Shown one piece after another: positions 48,311 through 56,129 of a stretch of DNA of 64,000 nt. The translations under genes and the position numbers were made by a program. The notes under the pieces are model-generated. The model worked only from the letters and a program-made list of their open reading frames with translations, made no database searches and had not been told where the DNA came from. Within the stretch, counting starts at the first letter, position 1; each line of letters starts with the position of its first letter. The stretch is from Rivibacter subsaxonicus (GTDB taxonomy: Bacteria; Pseudomonadota; Gammaproteobacteria; Burkholderiales; Burkholderiaceae_C): positions 404,829 to 468,828 of the forward strand of contig NZ_SHKP01000004.1 of assembly GCF_004217215.1 (NCBI RefSeq). Direction: 5' to 3'.

Positions 48311-49204
48311 TCAGGTGCGCCAGACGCGTGGCGCGCACGCCGGCAACGCCCACATCGAGTGGCGCCAGGCGGCCCAGACGGGCAGCAGGCGCTGCATCAG
48401 CGGCTCGACGCGGTCGGCCATGGCACGCAGCACGAGCACGCGCGGGTGTGGCGAGGTGACGCCGGCCAGCAACTCGGCACCGCCGGCGCCCGGCGCCTGA
48501 TCCCAGGCCGCACGCGCCGCTTCCACCAGCGCCTCGCGCTCGATCTGTGTCGGCGCGCTGCCGAAGGCGCACCAGGCGGTCGCCAGCACCGAGCGGCCGC
48601 CGAAGCCGAGCGGGCTCTGCAGCCGGCGGCGCGTCAGCGCGGCCAGCGCCGGGTCGTCGAGGTCGAGCACGCCGCGTTCGATCCAGTCGCAGCCCGCCCC
48701 ATCCACCGCCGCCAGTTCGATGGCCTGCTCGAAGCGACCGTGCTCGAAGCGCGCATCGCTGGCCGGCAGGCCGAGCGCCATCAGGTCCCAGCCGATCATC
48801 GTGGCGCCCGGCGCGAGCTCGAAGCGCAGATGGTTGCTGGCGCGCGCCGCGTCGTGCACCAGGGTTTCGAGCGGCAGCCACTCGAGCCGCGCGCCGGCGG
48901 CCACGCGCGCCGCCAGCGACTGGCGAGCGGTGGGCCCGCCACTGCGATAGAAGCGGGTCGCGCCCGGCGTCGTGATCAGCGCATGCGCGCCGGCGTCGAC
49001 CTGGGCCTCGATCTGCAGCACGTCGCCGCCGACGATGCCGCCCGGCGGATGCACCAGCACGTGGTGGCAGACCGCGTCGCCCTCGGGGTAGAGGCTCTGC
49101 AGCACCCGCAGCGGGCCGCTGTGCTCGCCGCGGCCGATGGTGCGCGGCGCCGCGGCGTGGGGGTCGAGCCGGTAGTCGAGCTTGAGGTGGCCGTGCCAGG
49201 TCAT
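48311..49204 (-). CDS. ureD: urease accessory protein UreD
   Basis: A 297-residue protein. VLVHPPGGIVGGDVLQIEAQVDAGAHALITTPGATRFYRS is the conserved UreD/UreH core (about residues 49-89), and GWDLMALGLPASD follows. UreD bridges UreF/UreG and the urease trimer during nickel insertion and contains the channel for Ni(II). In most relatives ureD directly precedes ureA; here it stands 17 kb from the other urease genes, between gpsA and a regulator gene, with no partner on its strand. Confidence 0.94.
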   Translation of the reverse strand: MTWHGHLKLDYRLDPHAAAPRTIGRGEHSGPLRVLQSLYPEGDAVCHHVLVHPPGGIVGGDVLQIEAQVDAGAHALITTPGATRFYRSGGPTARQSLAARVAAGARLEWLPLETLVHDAARASNHLRFELAPGATMIGWDLMALGLPASDARFEHGRFEQAIELAAVDGAGCDWIERGVLDLDDPALAALTRRRLQSPLGFGGRSVLATAWCAFGSAPTQIEREALVEAARAAWDQAPGAGGAELLAGVTSPHPRVLVLRAMADRVEPLMQRLLPVWAAWRHSMWALPACAPRVWRT

Positions 49205-49286
49205 GCGTGCGGGGAGAGGGGGCTGGGGCAGCGTGCGTGCCCGCAGGATTCGGGCCGAACGCCCGCGAGCCTACCCGGATCGCCGC

Positions 49287-50327
49287 TCAGGCCGTCCGCG
49301 CCGCCGTTGCCAGCTTGCGCGCCAGCGCGCCGAAGCGCTTGCGGTACTGGGCCGGCGTCAGCCCGAGCTTGCGGCGGAACAGCCGGCCGAAGAAGCTGGC
49401 GTCCTGGTAGCCGACCTCGAGCGCGATCGCCTCGACCGCGAGTTCGGTGCTCTCGAGCATCTGCTTGGCCTCCTCGAGCCGCAGGGTGTGCACGTACTCG
49501 AGCGGCGCCAGCCCGGTGGCCTGCACGAAGCGGCGCTGGAAGGTGCGCTCGGCCAGACCGCTCATCTGTGCCATCGTCGCCACCGGCGCCTCGCTGCGGT
49601 AGTGCTCGGCCGCCCACTCCTGGCAGCGCGCGATCAGCGGGTCCTGCAGCTGCGCGGTGCGCGACATCGCGGCGTAGGCCAGCGGGCTGCTCGAGCTCCA
49701 GTCGAGCAGGTTGATCCGCGCGACCTGCATCGCCTCCTCGGCACCGACGTAGCGCGCGATCAGGAACAGCGCCAGCGCGTGCCAGCTGGTGCCGCTGCCG
49801 GCCATCAGCAGGCGCTGGCCGACGCCGGCGGTGACCAGCGCCTTGTCGGGCTGCCAGCGGGTGTCGGGATGCTCGCGCTGCAGCGCCTCGCAGTAGCCCC
49901 AGTGCGAGGTCGCCTCGAGCCCGGCGAGCAGGCCGGTGCGCGCCAGCAGCACCGCGCCCGAGCAGGCCGAGGCCACCGTCGCGCCCGCCTCGTAGCGCTC
50001 GCGCACCCAGGCCGCCTCGGGGTCGTAGCGCTCGCCGAGCGGCTGCCAGGGCGGCACCATCAGGTCGCTGATGACGACCACATCGGGTCGCGGGTCGTCG
50101 CCGAAGCCCGCGTGCGGCTCGACGCGCACCCCGTTGGCGCAGCGCAGCGGCGCACCGTCGCGGCTGACGATCAGCACCTCGATCGGCGCGGCGACCTCGA
50201 CCCGGTTCATCAGCATCTGCCAGTCGCGGCGCGCGCTGAGCAGCAGGTCGTAGAGCCCCATCAGCGTCGAGGCCGTGGTGTCGGGCACCGCGAGCAGCGC
50301 CACCCGCAGGCTTGGGGATTCGCTCAT
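49287..50327 (-). CDS. GlxA-type transcriptional regulator (DJ-1/PfpI-like plus AraC domain)
   Basis: A 346-residue protein. The N-terminal DJ-1/PfpI-like domain (about 5-200) has VASACSGAVLLARTGLL around its elbow Cys. The C-terminal AraC domain (about 235-330) has two helix-turn-helix units: MAQMSGLAERTFQRRF and IALEVGYQDASFFGRLFRRKLGLTPAQYRKRF. Relatives control amine, carnitine or choline catabolism; the ligand here is unknown. It is divergent from the TPR gene (123 bp apart), which may be its target. Confidence 0.9.
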   Translation of the reverse strand: MSESPSLRVALLAVPDTTASTLMGLYDLLLSARRDWQMLMNRVEVAAPIEVLIVSRDGAPLRCANGVRVEPHAGFGDDPRPDVVVISDLMVPPWQPLGERYDPEAAWVRERYEAGATVASACSGAVLLARTGLLAGLEATSHWGYCEALQREHPDTRWQPDKALVTAGVGQRLLMAGSGTSWHALALFLIARYVGAEEAMQVARINLLDWSSSSPLAYAAMSRTAQLQDPLIARCQEWAAEHYRSEAPVATMAQMSGLAERTFQRRFVQATGLAPLEYVHTLRLEEAKQMLESTELAVEAIALEVGYQDASFFGRLFRRKLGLTPAQYRKRFGALARKLATAARTA

Positions 50328-50450
50328 GGCGGGGTTGGCGGGAATGTCCGGTTTGTTGCCGAGATGACTTTAGTGCAAGGCTTCACGCAGCGCGACGATG
50401 CAGGCACCGGGCGCGCTGGCGCCGTGTTCCCCAACTTCAGGAGATTTGCA

Positions 50451-51734
50451 ATGAAGGATTCCGTTGGACATGAGCTGTCGGGCTGCAACTCGCAGGCGAT
50501 CGACCTGCTCGAGCGCGGGCTGCACGAAATGCGCTGCTTCGCGACCGATCCGCTGGCCTCGGCCGACGCGGCGATCGCCGCCGCGCCCGACTGCGTGATG
50601 GCGCATGTGCTGCGCGCCTGGCTGCACCTGCTCGGCACCGAGGCGGCGGCGGTGCCGGTGGCGCGCGAGTCCTGGTCCACCGCCGTCGCCTTGCCGCACA
50701 ACGAGCGCGAGGCCGGGCACCTGCGCGCGATCGAGCTGCTGTGCGCCGGCCAGTGGCGCGCCGCGGCGCGCGCGCTCGAGGACCTGTCGATCGCTTTCCC
50801 GCGCGACGCGCTCGCGCTGCAGGTCGGCCAGCAGCTCGATTTCTTCATGGGCGACAGCCGCATGCTGCGCGACCGCATCGCGCGCGCGCTGCCGGCCTGG
50901 TCGGGCGCGATGCCGGGCCATCACGCGGTGCTCGGCATGCTTGCCTTCGGCCTGGAGGAGAACGGCGACTACGCCCCCGCCGAGCGCCTCGGGCGCGAGG
51001 CGATCGAACTCGAGCCGCGCGACGGCTGGGCCCAGCATGCGGTGGCGCATGTGCTGGAGATGCAGGGCCGCACCGCCGACGGCGTGCGCTGGATGCGCGA
51101 CAACCCCGGCTGGCAGCACGACAGCTTCATCGGCGTCCACAACTGGTGGCACCTGGCGCTGTACCACCTGGAGCAGGGCGACCATGCGGCGGTGCTGGAT
51201 CTCTTCGACGGCCCGATCGACGGCCACCGGCCCGCGGTACTGCTCGAACTGGTCGATGGCAGCGCGCTGCTGTGGCGGCTGATGCTGCGCGGGGTCGATG
51301 TCGGTGCGCGCTGGACCTCGCTGGCCGAGCGCTGGGCGCCGGCCGCCGGCAGCGGCAACTACGCCTTCAACGACGCCCACGCGGCGATGGCCTTCGCCAA
51401 CGCCGGTCGCGACGATCTGGTGCGCGAGCTGCTCGCCGCGCAGGAGCAGGCGATCCGGCGCGACGACGACAACCGCGACTTCACGCGCGAGGTCGGGGCG
51501 CCGGTCACGCAGGCGATCCTGGCCTTCGTCGCCGGTGACAACGCGCGCTGCGTCGATCTGTTGCGCGCCACGCGCAACCAGGCACAGCGCTTCGGCGGCA
51601 GCCACGCTCAGCGCGACCTGATCGACCAGACGCTGATCTGCGCGGCGCGCCGCGGCGGCCAGGCCGGGCTGGCGAAGGCGCTGGAGGTCGAGCGTGCGGC
51701 CATCCGGGGCCAGCGAAGCGGGCGGCTGCAATGA
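50451..51734 (+). CDS. TTC38-like tetratricopeptide repeat protein
   Basis: A 427-residue, all-helical cytoplasmic protein starting MKDSVGHELSGCNSQAIDLL. It resembles the TTC38 family: DPLASADAAIAAAPDCVMAHVL at the start, GHHAVLGMLAFGLEENGDYAPAERLGREAIELEPRDGWAQHAVAHVLEMQG across two TPR units, and HNWWHLALYHLE. The function of the family in bacteria is unknown. AGGAG is well placed before the ATG at 50451. It is coupled to the small gene that follows (ATGA) and divergent from the GlxA-type regulator. Confidence 0.85.
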   Translation: MKDSVGHELSGCNSQAIDLLERGLHEMRCFATDPLASADAAIAAAPDCVMAHVLRAWLHLLGTEAAAVPVARESWSTAVALPHNEREAGHLRAIELLCAGQWRAAARALEDLSIAFPRDALALQVGQQLDFFMGDSRMLRDRIARALPAWSGAMPGHHAVLGMLAFGLEENGDYAPAERLGREAIELEPRDGWAQHAVAHVLEMQGRTADGVRWMRDNPGWQHDSFIGVHNWWHLALYHLEQGDHAAVLDLFDGPIDGHRPAVLLELVDGSALLWRLMLRGVDVGARWTSLAERWAPAAGSGNYAFNDAHAAMAFANAGRDDLVRELLAAQEQAIRRDDDNRDFTREVGAPVTQAILAFVAGDNARCVDLLRATRNQAQRFGGSHAQRDLIDQTLICAARRGGQAGLAKALEVERAAIRGQRSGRLQ

Positions 51735-51919
51735 GCCCACCGTTTGCGACAGCCCCGGCGGCGCGGATCGCCGTGCTCGCGGCGTGGGCGGCCTTGGCGC
51801 CCGCGCTGGTGGGTGGCTGCGATGCGCGGTCGCAGCCCGTTGAGCCGCCGCTGCCGCCGGTGCACGCCGACGCCGACGCGAGGGCCGAGCTGCCCTGCTC
51901 GCGCAAGCTCTGCCTCTGA
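51731..51919 (+). CDS. small putative lipoprotein downstream of the TPR gene
   Basis: A 62-residue protein starting MSPPFATAPAARIAVLAAW. A hydrophobic signal is followed by LVGGC, a weak lipobox near residues 26-30, then a Pro/Ala/Asp-rich tail with CSRKLC at the end. The start overlaps the TPR gene stop by 4 bases, the main support for a real gene. No family is recognised. Confidence 0.45.
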   Translation: MSPPFATAPAARIAVLAAWAALAPALVGGCDARSQPVEPPLPPVHADADARAELPCSRKLCL

Positions 51920-51938
51920 GGCCGGGGGCCGGCGTCGC

Positions 51939-53357
51939 TCAGAACGCGCCGGCCTCGCCCGGGAACACCACCGGCGACTCGTGGCCGTCGGCACCGATCG
52001 CCGAGACGCCGAAGAACCAGTCGTCGATCACGATGTTGGGCAAGCGCAATTGCTGCGGTCCGCTGCCGCTGGCGGCCACGGTGCGGCTGAAGCGCCACCG
52101 CGGGTCGATGGTGTCGCGCCACCAGACGCGGTAGGCCGTGGCGCCCTTGACCGGCTGCCACTTCACCGTGGTGTCGGGCGTGACCGCGCCCTCGATCGCG
52201 ACGCCGGTCGGAACGCCGGGCGCCTGCGCCATCGCCGCCATCGTCACCAGGTTGAGCCGTGTGACCTGGGCCAGGTAGGGGAAGTCGACACCGTCGATGG
52301 TGTCGCCGTAGTGCACGCCAGCCTCGACCCGCAGGTCCTGGTGCTGGCGGTGGTAATGCTCGTTGGCCTCGGTCACGCGCACCGCCGGAAATCCGGCATC
52401 GAGAAAAGCGACCTGGTCGCCGCCGCGGCCGAAGCGGTCGGTGCGGTAGATCAGGTTGACGCGCAGGTTCGTCAGGTAGCGCTCCGACAGCGCCGCCATG
52501 TAGCGCGCGATGTTGCGCGAGGGCGCGTCGAGTTCGCCGCCGTTGTAGCGGCGGCGCTTGGCCTCCTCGGGCGTCTCGAGCGCGCGCGTACCCTCGGAGA
52601 ACACGCGCACGCTGCTGTTGTCGACCACGCCGTTCTGGCCGTGGATGTTGCCGATGATGTCGTTGTTGAGATCGGCCTGGACCTTCCAGCCCTGCGCGCG
52701 GGCATGCTCGACCAGGATCTGGCCGCCGAGCAGGCCCTGTTCCTCGCCGCTCAGCGCGGCATAGACCAGCGTGGCGCGAAAGCGGTGCTTGGAGAGCACG
52801 CGCGCGGCCTCGATCACCGCGGCGACGCCGGAGGCGTCGTCGTTGGCGCCGGGTGCGTCGCTGGTGGCGTCCATGATGTCGCTGGCGCGCGAATCGAGAT
52901 GGCCGCTGATGACGATGACGCGCTCGGGGTCGCTGGTGCCGCGCTGGATCGCGACGACGTTCATCACCTCGGTCGGCTGCGGGATGCGTCGGCCGGTCAT
53001 CACCTTGGACGGCGTGATTACCTCGAGGCAGCCGCCGCAGTCCTTGCCGATCGCGCTGAAGCGCGCCTGGACCCAGCGCCGCGCGGCGCCGATGCCGCGC
53101 GTCTCGGAGACGGTGTCCGAGAGCGTGTGGCGGGTGCCGAAGCCGACCAGCTTCTCGATCGTCGCGCGCTGCTCGCCTGCGCTGACCGCGGCCGCGACCT
53201 GGCGCAGCAGTGGCTGCTCGACCGGCAGCGCCAGCGGCGGCTCGGCGGCGTGGGTCAGAGCGGCCAGGCCGGCCAGCGAGAGCGCGGCGGCGGCGCGAAG
53301 AACGAGAAGGCGGCAGCGGGCGAGGAGGGTGGGCAGCGGCAACATGCCCGGCATCAT
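51939..53357 (-). CDS. secreted M28-family zinc aminopeptidase with C-terminal Fn3-like domain
   Basis: A 472-residue exported peptidase; the signal peptide ends near LTHAAE. The M28 domain has its metal ligands in place: ISGHLDSR (His, Asp), PGANDDASG (bridging Asp), ALSGEEQGLLGG (catalytic and ligand Glu), LNNDIIGN (Asp) and NEHYHRQHQD (His). The last ~90 residues resemble a fibronectin type III-like domain (TVKWQPVKGATAYRVWWRD). ATG 53357 overlaps the permease stop (ATGA), so it ends the purine/ABC operon. Why a peptidase belongs there is not clear. Confidence 0.87.
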   Translation of the reverse strand: MMPGMLPLPTLLARCRLLVLRAAAALSLAGLAALTHAAEPPLALPVEQPLLRQVAAAVSAGEQRATIEKLVGFGTRHTLSDTVSETRGIGAARRWVQARFSAIGKDCGGCLEVITPSKVMTGRRIPQPTEVMNVVAIQRGTSDPERVIVISGHLDSRASDIMDATSDAPGANDDASGVAAVIEAARVLSKHRFRATLVYAALSGEEQGLLGGQILVEHARAQGWKVQADLNNDIIGNIHGQNGVVDNSSVRVFSEGTRALETPEEAKRRRYNGGELDAPSRNIARYMAALSERYLTNLRVNLIYRTDRFGRGGDQVAFLDAGFPAVRVTEANEHYHRQHQDLRVEAGVHYGDTIDGVDFPYLAQVTRLNLVTMAAMAQAPGVPTGVAIEGAVTPDTTVKWQPVKGATAYRVWWRDTIDPRWRFSRTVAASGSGPQQLRLPNIVIDDWFFGVSAIGADGHESPVVFPGEAGAF

Positions 53358-54130
53358 GCCGCGTCCGCGCGCCGATGGGCCCAGGCCGTGGTGCGCTGTT
53401 CGATCCGCGCGAACAGCACGTACATCGCCATCGCCATCGCGCCGATCACGACCAGGCCGGCGAAGGCCAGGCCCATCTGCATGCTCGAGCCGGCGCTGAT
53501 CAGCAGGTAGCCGATGCCCTCGTTGCTGGCCGTCATCTCGCTGACCGTGGTGCCGACGAAGGCCAGGGTGATCGCCACCTTCAGCGAGCCGTAGAAGTAG
53601 GGCAGCGAGCGCGGCATGCCGACCTTGACCAGCACGTCCCAGCGCCGGGCGCCGAGCACGCGCAGCACGTCCTCCAGCTCCGGCTCCAGCGTCGCCAGGC
53701 CGGTGGCGATGTTGACCATGATCGGGAAGAAGCTGATCAGGAAGGCGGTCAGGATCGCCGGCCCGGCGCCGATGCCGAACCAGACGACCAGGATCGGCAC
53801 GAAGGCGGCCTTGGGCAGCGCGTTGAAGGCCGTCATCAGCGGGTACACGGCGGCATAGGCGATGCGCGAGCTGCCGATCAGGAAGCCGAGCAGCACGCCG
53901 ACCACGATCGAGATGCCGAAGCCGACCATCGTGACCCAGAAGGTGCGCCAGGCATGCTGGGCGATCACGCCGCGGTACTCGAGCATCTGCTCGGCGATGC
54001 GCCAGGGGCTCGGGAAGATGAACTCGGAAACCTGGAACGCGCTGCAGATCAGCTGCCAGACCAGCAGGATCGCGAGCAGCAGCAGCCACGGTGACCAGCG
54101 CTCGAAGGCGCGGCGCTTCGACGGGCTCAT
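53354..54130 (-). CDS. ABC transporter permease (SsuC/TauC/ThiX-type)
   Basis: A 258-residue BPD-type permease with six helices. NALPKAAFVPILVVWFGIGAGPAIL and the EAA-like loop LEDVLRVLGARRWDVLVKVGMPRSLPY are the nitrate/sulfonate/NMT1-type permease signature. It forms a transporter with the ATPase and binding-protein genes on the same strand. The ATG at 54130 was chosen because it precedes the first helix by about 12 residues. Confidence 0.92.
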   Translation of the reverse strand: MSPSKRRAFERWSPWLLLLAILLVWQLICSAFQVSEFIFPSPWRIAEQMLEYRGVIAQHAWRTFWVTMVGFGISIVVGVLLGFLIGSSRIAYAAVYPLMTAFNALPKAAFVPILVVWFGIGAGPAILTAFLISFFPIMVNIATGLATLEPELEDVLRVLGARRWDVLVKVGMPRSLPYFYGSLKVAITLAFVGTTVSEMTASNEGIGYLLISAGSSMQMGLAFAGLVVIGAMAMAMYVLFARIEQRTTAWAHRRADAA

Positions 54131-54203
54131 GTGGGCACCCTTGCGCTGCGCGCTGTCCCGCCAGGCGGGAGCGAGCCCACTTTCGGGCGGCCGGGCAGTG
54201 GGC

Positions 54204-55046
54204 TCATTGCGCGACCTCCGAGCCCGTGCCGAGCGAGGTCGGCCTACGCAGCGCGCCGATGTGGCCGCGCAGCTCGTGCACGATGTCGGTGAAGGCCGGC
54301 GTGTAGGTGATGTCGAGCTCGCGCGGACGCGGCAGGTCGATCTCGCGACGAGCATTGATGCGGCCCGGGCTGCGGCTCATCACGTAGACCGTGTCGGCCA
54401 GGTAGACCGCCTCGCGAAGGTCGTGCGTCACCAGGATCACGTTGAAACGCTGCCTTGTCCACAGGTCGCGCAGCGCGTTCCACAGTTCCTCGCGGGTGAA
54501 GGCGTCGAGCGCGCCGAAGGGCTCGTCGAGCAGCAGCATCTTGGGCTCGTGGATCAGCGCGCGGCAGATGCTGGCGCGCTGCTGCATGCCGCCGGAGAGC
54601 TGCCATGGGAAGCGCTCCTCGTAGCCGCCCAGGCCCACGCTCTGCAGCAGCGTGCGGGCGCGCTCCACGTACTCGGCGCGTTTGCGCTTGAAGCTGGAGC
54701 GGTAGGGCTCGACGATCTCGAGCGGCAGCAGCACGTTGTCGAGCGTGGTGCGCCACGGCAGCAGGCTCGGCGCCTGGAAGGCCATGCCGGTGATCTTGAG
54801 CGGGCCGGCCACCGGCTGGCCGTCGATCAGGATGCGGCCGCGGCTCGGCATCTTCAGCCCGGTGGCCAGCTTCATGAAGGTGCTCTTGCCGCAGCCCGAG
54901 GGGCCGACGATCGCGATGAACTCGCCCTGGCGCACCTTCAGGTCGATCGCCTCGACCGCGAACTGCTGCGCGGCGAGCAACTCCTCGTTGTAGGCCAGCC
55001 AGACGTCGCTGAAGTCGACGAAGTGCGGCGCCGGGCTGCTGCTCAT
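54204..55046 (-). CDS. ABC transporter ATP-binding protein (SsuB/TauB/ThiZ-type)
   Basis: A 280-residue ATPase: Walker A GPSGCGKST, Q-loop FQAPSLLPWRTTLDNVLLPLEI, signature LSGGMQQRASICRAL, Walker B MLLLDEPFGALDAFTRE, H-loop VTHDLREAVYLAD. The Q-loop and signature are those of the nitrate/taurine/NMT1 group. The start overlaps the stop of the binding-protein gene (ATGA); the permease start lies 73 bp downstream. Confidence 0.94.
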   Translation of the reverse strand: MSSSPAPHFVDFSDVWLAYNEELLAAQQFAVEAIDLKVRQGEFIAIVGPSGCGKSTFMKLATGLKMPSRGRILIDGQPVAGPLKITGMAFQAPSLLPWRTTLDNVLLPLEIVEPYRSSFKRKRAEYVERARTLLQSVGLGGYEERFPWQLSGGMQQRASICRALIHEPKMLLLDEPFGALDAFTREELWNALRDLWTRQRFNVILVTHDLREAVYLADTVYVMSRSPGRINARREIDLPRPRELDITYTPAFTDIVHELRGHIGALRRPTSLGTGSEVAQ

Positions 55047-56107
55047 TTCTTCGCCGTCGCGACGAAGATGTTGCGCTCGGCAGCACTCGGCAGGAAGCCG
55101 CCGTTCCAGACCGCGGCCGGCTCGATGCGGCCCTTGGTGGCAAAGGCATCGGCCACCTGGCTGGCCATCAGCGCCAGGCGCGGGCCGTTGACCTCGCCGA
55201 AGCCCTCGGCCCTGGCGTCGGCGGTGGCGATCGAGCTGTCGATCGCCAGCTTCAGGCGCCGCGTCTCGAGTTCGCTGTTGATGATGCCGTCGCGCGCCTT
55301 GACGAACTCGATCGCCGCCTTGGGGTCGGCGATCACTTCCTTGGCGCCCTTGCTGAAGGCGCGCAGGAAGGCCATCACCGCCTCCGGGTTCTGCTTGAGG
55401 AAGGGCTCGCTGACGATGATCGCGTTGCCGTAGAGGCGCACGCCGTATTGCGGGTAGGGCATCACCGCCACGTCCTCGGCCTTGACGCCGCGCGCCTCGA
55501 GGTTGAGCAGGCTGGTGAAGTAGAAGCCGGTGATCGCGTCGACATCGCCCTTGGCCAGCATGGTCTCGCGCAGCGGCGGGTCCATGCTGATCCATTCGAC
55601 CTTGCCGACGCTGTTGGCCTTGTCGAAGATCGGCCAAGCCTTGCGCCCGGCGTCGAAGACCGGCGCGCCGAGCTTCTTGCCGGCCAGGTCCTTGGGCGCC
55701 TTGAGCCCGCTCTTCTTGAGCGAGAACACCGCGGCCGGCGTGTTGTTGTAGACCATCATCACCGCGACCGGCTTGTTCGGCGCGGTGGGGTTGTTGGCGT
55801 GGAACTCCATCAGCGCCGCGAGGTCGGCGAAGCCGATGTCGTAGCTGCCCGAGGCCACCCGCGTGACCGCAGCACCCGAGCCGTTGCCGGCGTCGACCGT
55901 GACGGCGAGCTTCTCAGCCTTGAAGTAGCCCTTGGCCGCCGGCAGCAGGAAGAAGGCGCTCGGCCCCTCGAAGCGCCAGTCGAGCTGGAAGCGGACCGGC
56001 GTTTCAGCTTGCGCCAGCGCCGGCGTGGCGAGCGCGGCGCCCAGCGCCAGGGTGGCAGCGGCGGCGCGCAGGAACTGACGCTTCTTGTTCTGGGCGAGAG
56101 GGCTCAT
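55043..56107 (-). CDS. NMT1/THI5-like periplasmic binding protein
   Basis: A 354-residue binding protein. A basic N-terminus and signal peptide end near ALAQAE. The mature part starts VRFQLDWRFEGPSAFFLLPAAKGYF and continues with SYDIGFADLAALMEF, the NMT1/THI5-like fold. Relatives bind pyrimidines (ThiY, formylaminopyrimidine), nitrate, sulfonates or ureides. Its place in the purine-degradation operon favours a ureide or purine; the adjacent M20 hydrolase would also fit a ThiXYZ-like salvage scheme. The ligand cannot be read. Confidence 0.88.
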   Translation of the reverse strand: MSPLAQNKKRQFLRAAAATLALGAALATPALAQAETPVRFQLDWRFEGPSAFFLLPAAKGYFKAEKLAVTVDAGNGSGAAVTRVASGSYDIGFADLAALMEFHANNPTAPNKPVAVMMVYNNTPAAVFSLKKSGLKAPKDLAGKKLGAPVFDAGRKAWPIFDKANSVGKVEWISMDPPLRETMLAKGDVDAITGFYFTSLLNLEARGVKAEDVAVMPYPQYGVRLYGNAIIVSEPFLKQNPEAVMAFLRAFSKGAKEVIADPKAAIEFVKARDGIINSELETRRLKLAIDSSIATADARAEGFGEVNGPRLALMASQVADAFATKGRIEPAAVWNGGFLPSAAERNIFVATAKK

Positions 56108-56129
56108 CGGGAGGGCTCCGGTCGGATGG

